Shown: positions 62,955 to 64,000 of the stretch, piece by piece
How positions within the stretch are numbered: position 1 is the stretch's first letter
Layout of the letters: the number at the start of each line of letters is the position of its first letter
Source of the DNA: Candidatus Pedobacter colombiensis
GTDB lineage: Bacteria > Bacteroidota > Bacteroidia > Sphingobacteriales > Sphingobacteriaceae
Length of the DNA: 64,000 bases
Assembly (NCBI GenBank): GCA_029202485.1
Contig: CP119313.1
Location: 4,588,001-4,652,000, forward strand
Direction of reading: 5' to 3'
Program-made: the position numbers and the translations under genes
The notes under the pieces: generated by a model
The model's database searches: none
The model's input: only the letters and a program-made list of their open reading frames with translations
What the model was told of the DNA's origin: nothing

Positions 62955-63665
62955 ATGACGACCGGTAAACTTTTTCTTGTTCCTACACCCATTGGTAATC
63001 TGGAGGATATGACCTTTAGAGCCATACGGATCTTAAAAGAAGCTGATGTAATCCTGGCAGAAGACACCCGTACAAGTGCCCCAATGCTAAAACATTTTGG
63101 CATTGATAAAAAGGCATATTCACATCATCAGCACAATGAACACCAGGCGACTACAGAAATTATCCGCTTTTTAAAAGAAGGAAAAAATGTAGCCCTGATC
63201 TCCGATGCCGGAACCCCTGCCATCTCTGACCCTGGTTTTTTCCTGGTGCGGGAGACGCTGAAACATGACTTACCGGTAGAGTGTTTACCTGGTGCTACGG
63301 CATTTGTACCAGCACTTGTAAATTCAGGCCTACCCTGCGACGCATTCGTTTTTGAAGGTTTTTTGCCGGTAAAAAAGGGCAGACAAACACGTTTTAAAAA
63401 GCTGGCGGAAGAAGAGCGGACCATGATATTTTACGAAAGCCCACATCGCTTGCTAAAAACACTGGAAGAATTTGCACAGTATTTAGGTCCAGAAAGACAA
63501 GCTTCAGTAAGCCGGGAGCTAACCAAACTATACGAAGAAACTATAAGAGGTACATTAACAGAAATTAAATCACATTTTGAAAACAATATATTAAAGGGAG
63601 AATTTGTAATTTGTATTGCCGGCGCGGAAGAAGTAAAAAAGAAATCAAAATACGACAAGGATTAA
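62955..63665 (+). CDS. rsmI: 16S rRNA (cytidine1402-2'-O)-methyltransferase
   Basis: A 236-aa SAM-dependent methyltransferase of the tetrapyrrole methylase fold. It starts GKLFLVPTPIGNLEDMTFRAIR, followed by ILAEDTRTSAPMLKHFGI and ISDAGTPAISDPGFFLVR, the family signatures. VLPGATAFVPAL-like (CLPGATAFVPALVNSGLP) and FYESPHRL motifs follow. It modifies C1402 in the decoding centre of 16S rRNA. It is followed after 42 bp by the PH-domain gene. Confidence 0.96.
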   Translation: MTTGKLFLVPTPIGNLEDMTFRAIRILKEADVILAEDTRTSAPMLKHFGIDKKAYSHHQHNEHQATTEIIRFLKEGKNVALISDAGTPAISDPGFFLVRETLKHDLPVECLPGATAFVPALVNSGLPCDAFVFEGFLPVKKGRQTRFKKLAEEERTMIFYESPHRLLKTLEEFAQYLGPERQASVSRELTKLYEETIRGTLTEIKSHFENNILKGEFVICIAGAEEVKKKSKYDKD

Positions 63666-63707
63666 TTGGGTTCAATTTTTGATACCCTTATATAAAAAAG
63701 AAACATC

Positions 63708-64000
63708 ATGATTTTAATAGATAGATTTTTAAGTGACGAACAAGATCCAAAAGCTGTTGAAAAAGTATTGGGTAAACTGAACGACATGCTCACCAACAAC
63801 GAGGAACTCATTTATATGGCAGTACAGAAAAAACCTGCCGTAAACTTGCTCCCTGATTGTATTGCTGTAAGTAACAAACGTATTTTTTATTGTGAGCCCG
63901 GTAATTTCGGCATCACCATGAATTTCAAAGATATTTCCTGGAAAAGCATTAAGGAAGTTTCATTTAAAGAAGAGTTATTTGGCTCAAAATTCATTTGCGT
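63708..64000 (+). CDS. PH-domain protein (bacterial PH family), 5' part
   Basis: The first 97 codons of a gene that leaves the window on the right. It starts MILIDRFLSDEQDPKAVEKV; an N-terminal helical part precedes NEELIYMAVQKKPAVNLLPDCIAVSNKRIFY, the typical beta-strand start of bacterial PH-like domains (YvbH/bPH type). WKSIKEVSFKEELFGSKF follows. The function of the family is unknown. Confidence 0.75.
   Translation, partial: MILIDRFLSDEQDPKAVEKVLGKLNDMLTNNEELIYMAVQKKPAVNLLPDCIAVSNKRIFYCEPGNFGITMNFKDISWKSIKEVSFKEELFGSKFIC

Noticed and set aside
1..64000. tRNA, rRNA, CRISPR, prophage or transposon
   Set aside because: No cloverleaf-like genes, regular direct-repeat arrays, integrases or transposases were recognised in the reading of both strands.

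Overview
The window looks like a chromosomal segment from a Bacteroidota bacterium, most likely a Sphingobacteriaceae/Pedobacter-type soil or freshwater organism. Reasons: low-to-moderate GC, several promoters of the Bacteroidota form (TTTG, about 19-20 bp, TAnnTTTG), weak or absent Shine-Dalgarno sequences, two SusC/SusD pairs, an ECF sigma/FecR pair, a type 2 isoleucyl-tRNA synthetase and a Bacteroidota-style RND efflux operon. I saw no tRNA or rRNA genes, CRISPR array, integrase, transposase or prophage genes.

Layout. 1-2.3 kb: start of an aspartokinase gene (thrA, minus strand) behind a threonine attenuator with its own leader peptide; divergent rsgA-dtd-MazG-like genes. 2.3-6.5 kb: minus-strand genes for an MFS exporter, HIT protein, GreA, a 2-hydroxyacid dehydrogenase and RsmA. 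6.6-13.9 kb: plus-strand pdxA, then a fatty-acid/ribosome block (yceD-rpmF-plsX-fabH-accB-accC), tatC and rpiB. 13.9-15.5 kb: secreted M28 peptidase. 15.5-22.7 kb: minus-strand SusC/SusD locus with a fasciclin lipoprotein and a beta-helix (pectate-lyase-like) lipoprotein. 23.1-34.9 kb: plus-strand ECF sigma, FecR, STN-type SusC, SusD, small lipoprotein, M16 peptidase and propeller lipoprotein, which reads as a peptide-uptake system with its own regulators. 35-39 kb: CsgG-like secreted protein and a SWIM/SNF2 helicase. 39.1-45.9 kb: TMEM220-family protein and a complete eboABCDEF cluster, with eboE broken by one extra T in a T5 run. 46-50 kb: Tat-exported phospholipase C and a DUF937-OmpA protein. 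50-55.6 kb: ileS (type 2), DksA/TraR-like protein, lspA, SIMPL-domain protein and a small membrane protein. 55.7-61.4 kb: tripartite RND efflux operon. 61.5-64 kb: serS, rsmI and the start of a PH-domain protein.

How parts fit together. The PLC carries a twin-arginine signal and tatC lies in the same window. lspA matches the many lipoproteins here (SusDs, fasciclin, beta-helix, efflux adaptor). The ECF/FecR/STN-SusC trio forms a surface-signalling circuit; a nearly identical 15-bp motif lies upstream of both the sigma gene and susC. The least understood system is the ebo cluster: a sugar-phosphate-cyclase-like enzyme, a UbiA prenyltransferase, a TatD-like hydrolase, a TIM-barrel protein and a phosphodiesterase together suggest production or export of a small, possibly prenylated, metabolite. 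The strongest regulatory signals are the threonine attenuator at 337-476 and a terminator hairpin that seems to lie inside the greA leader.
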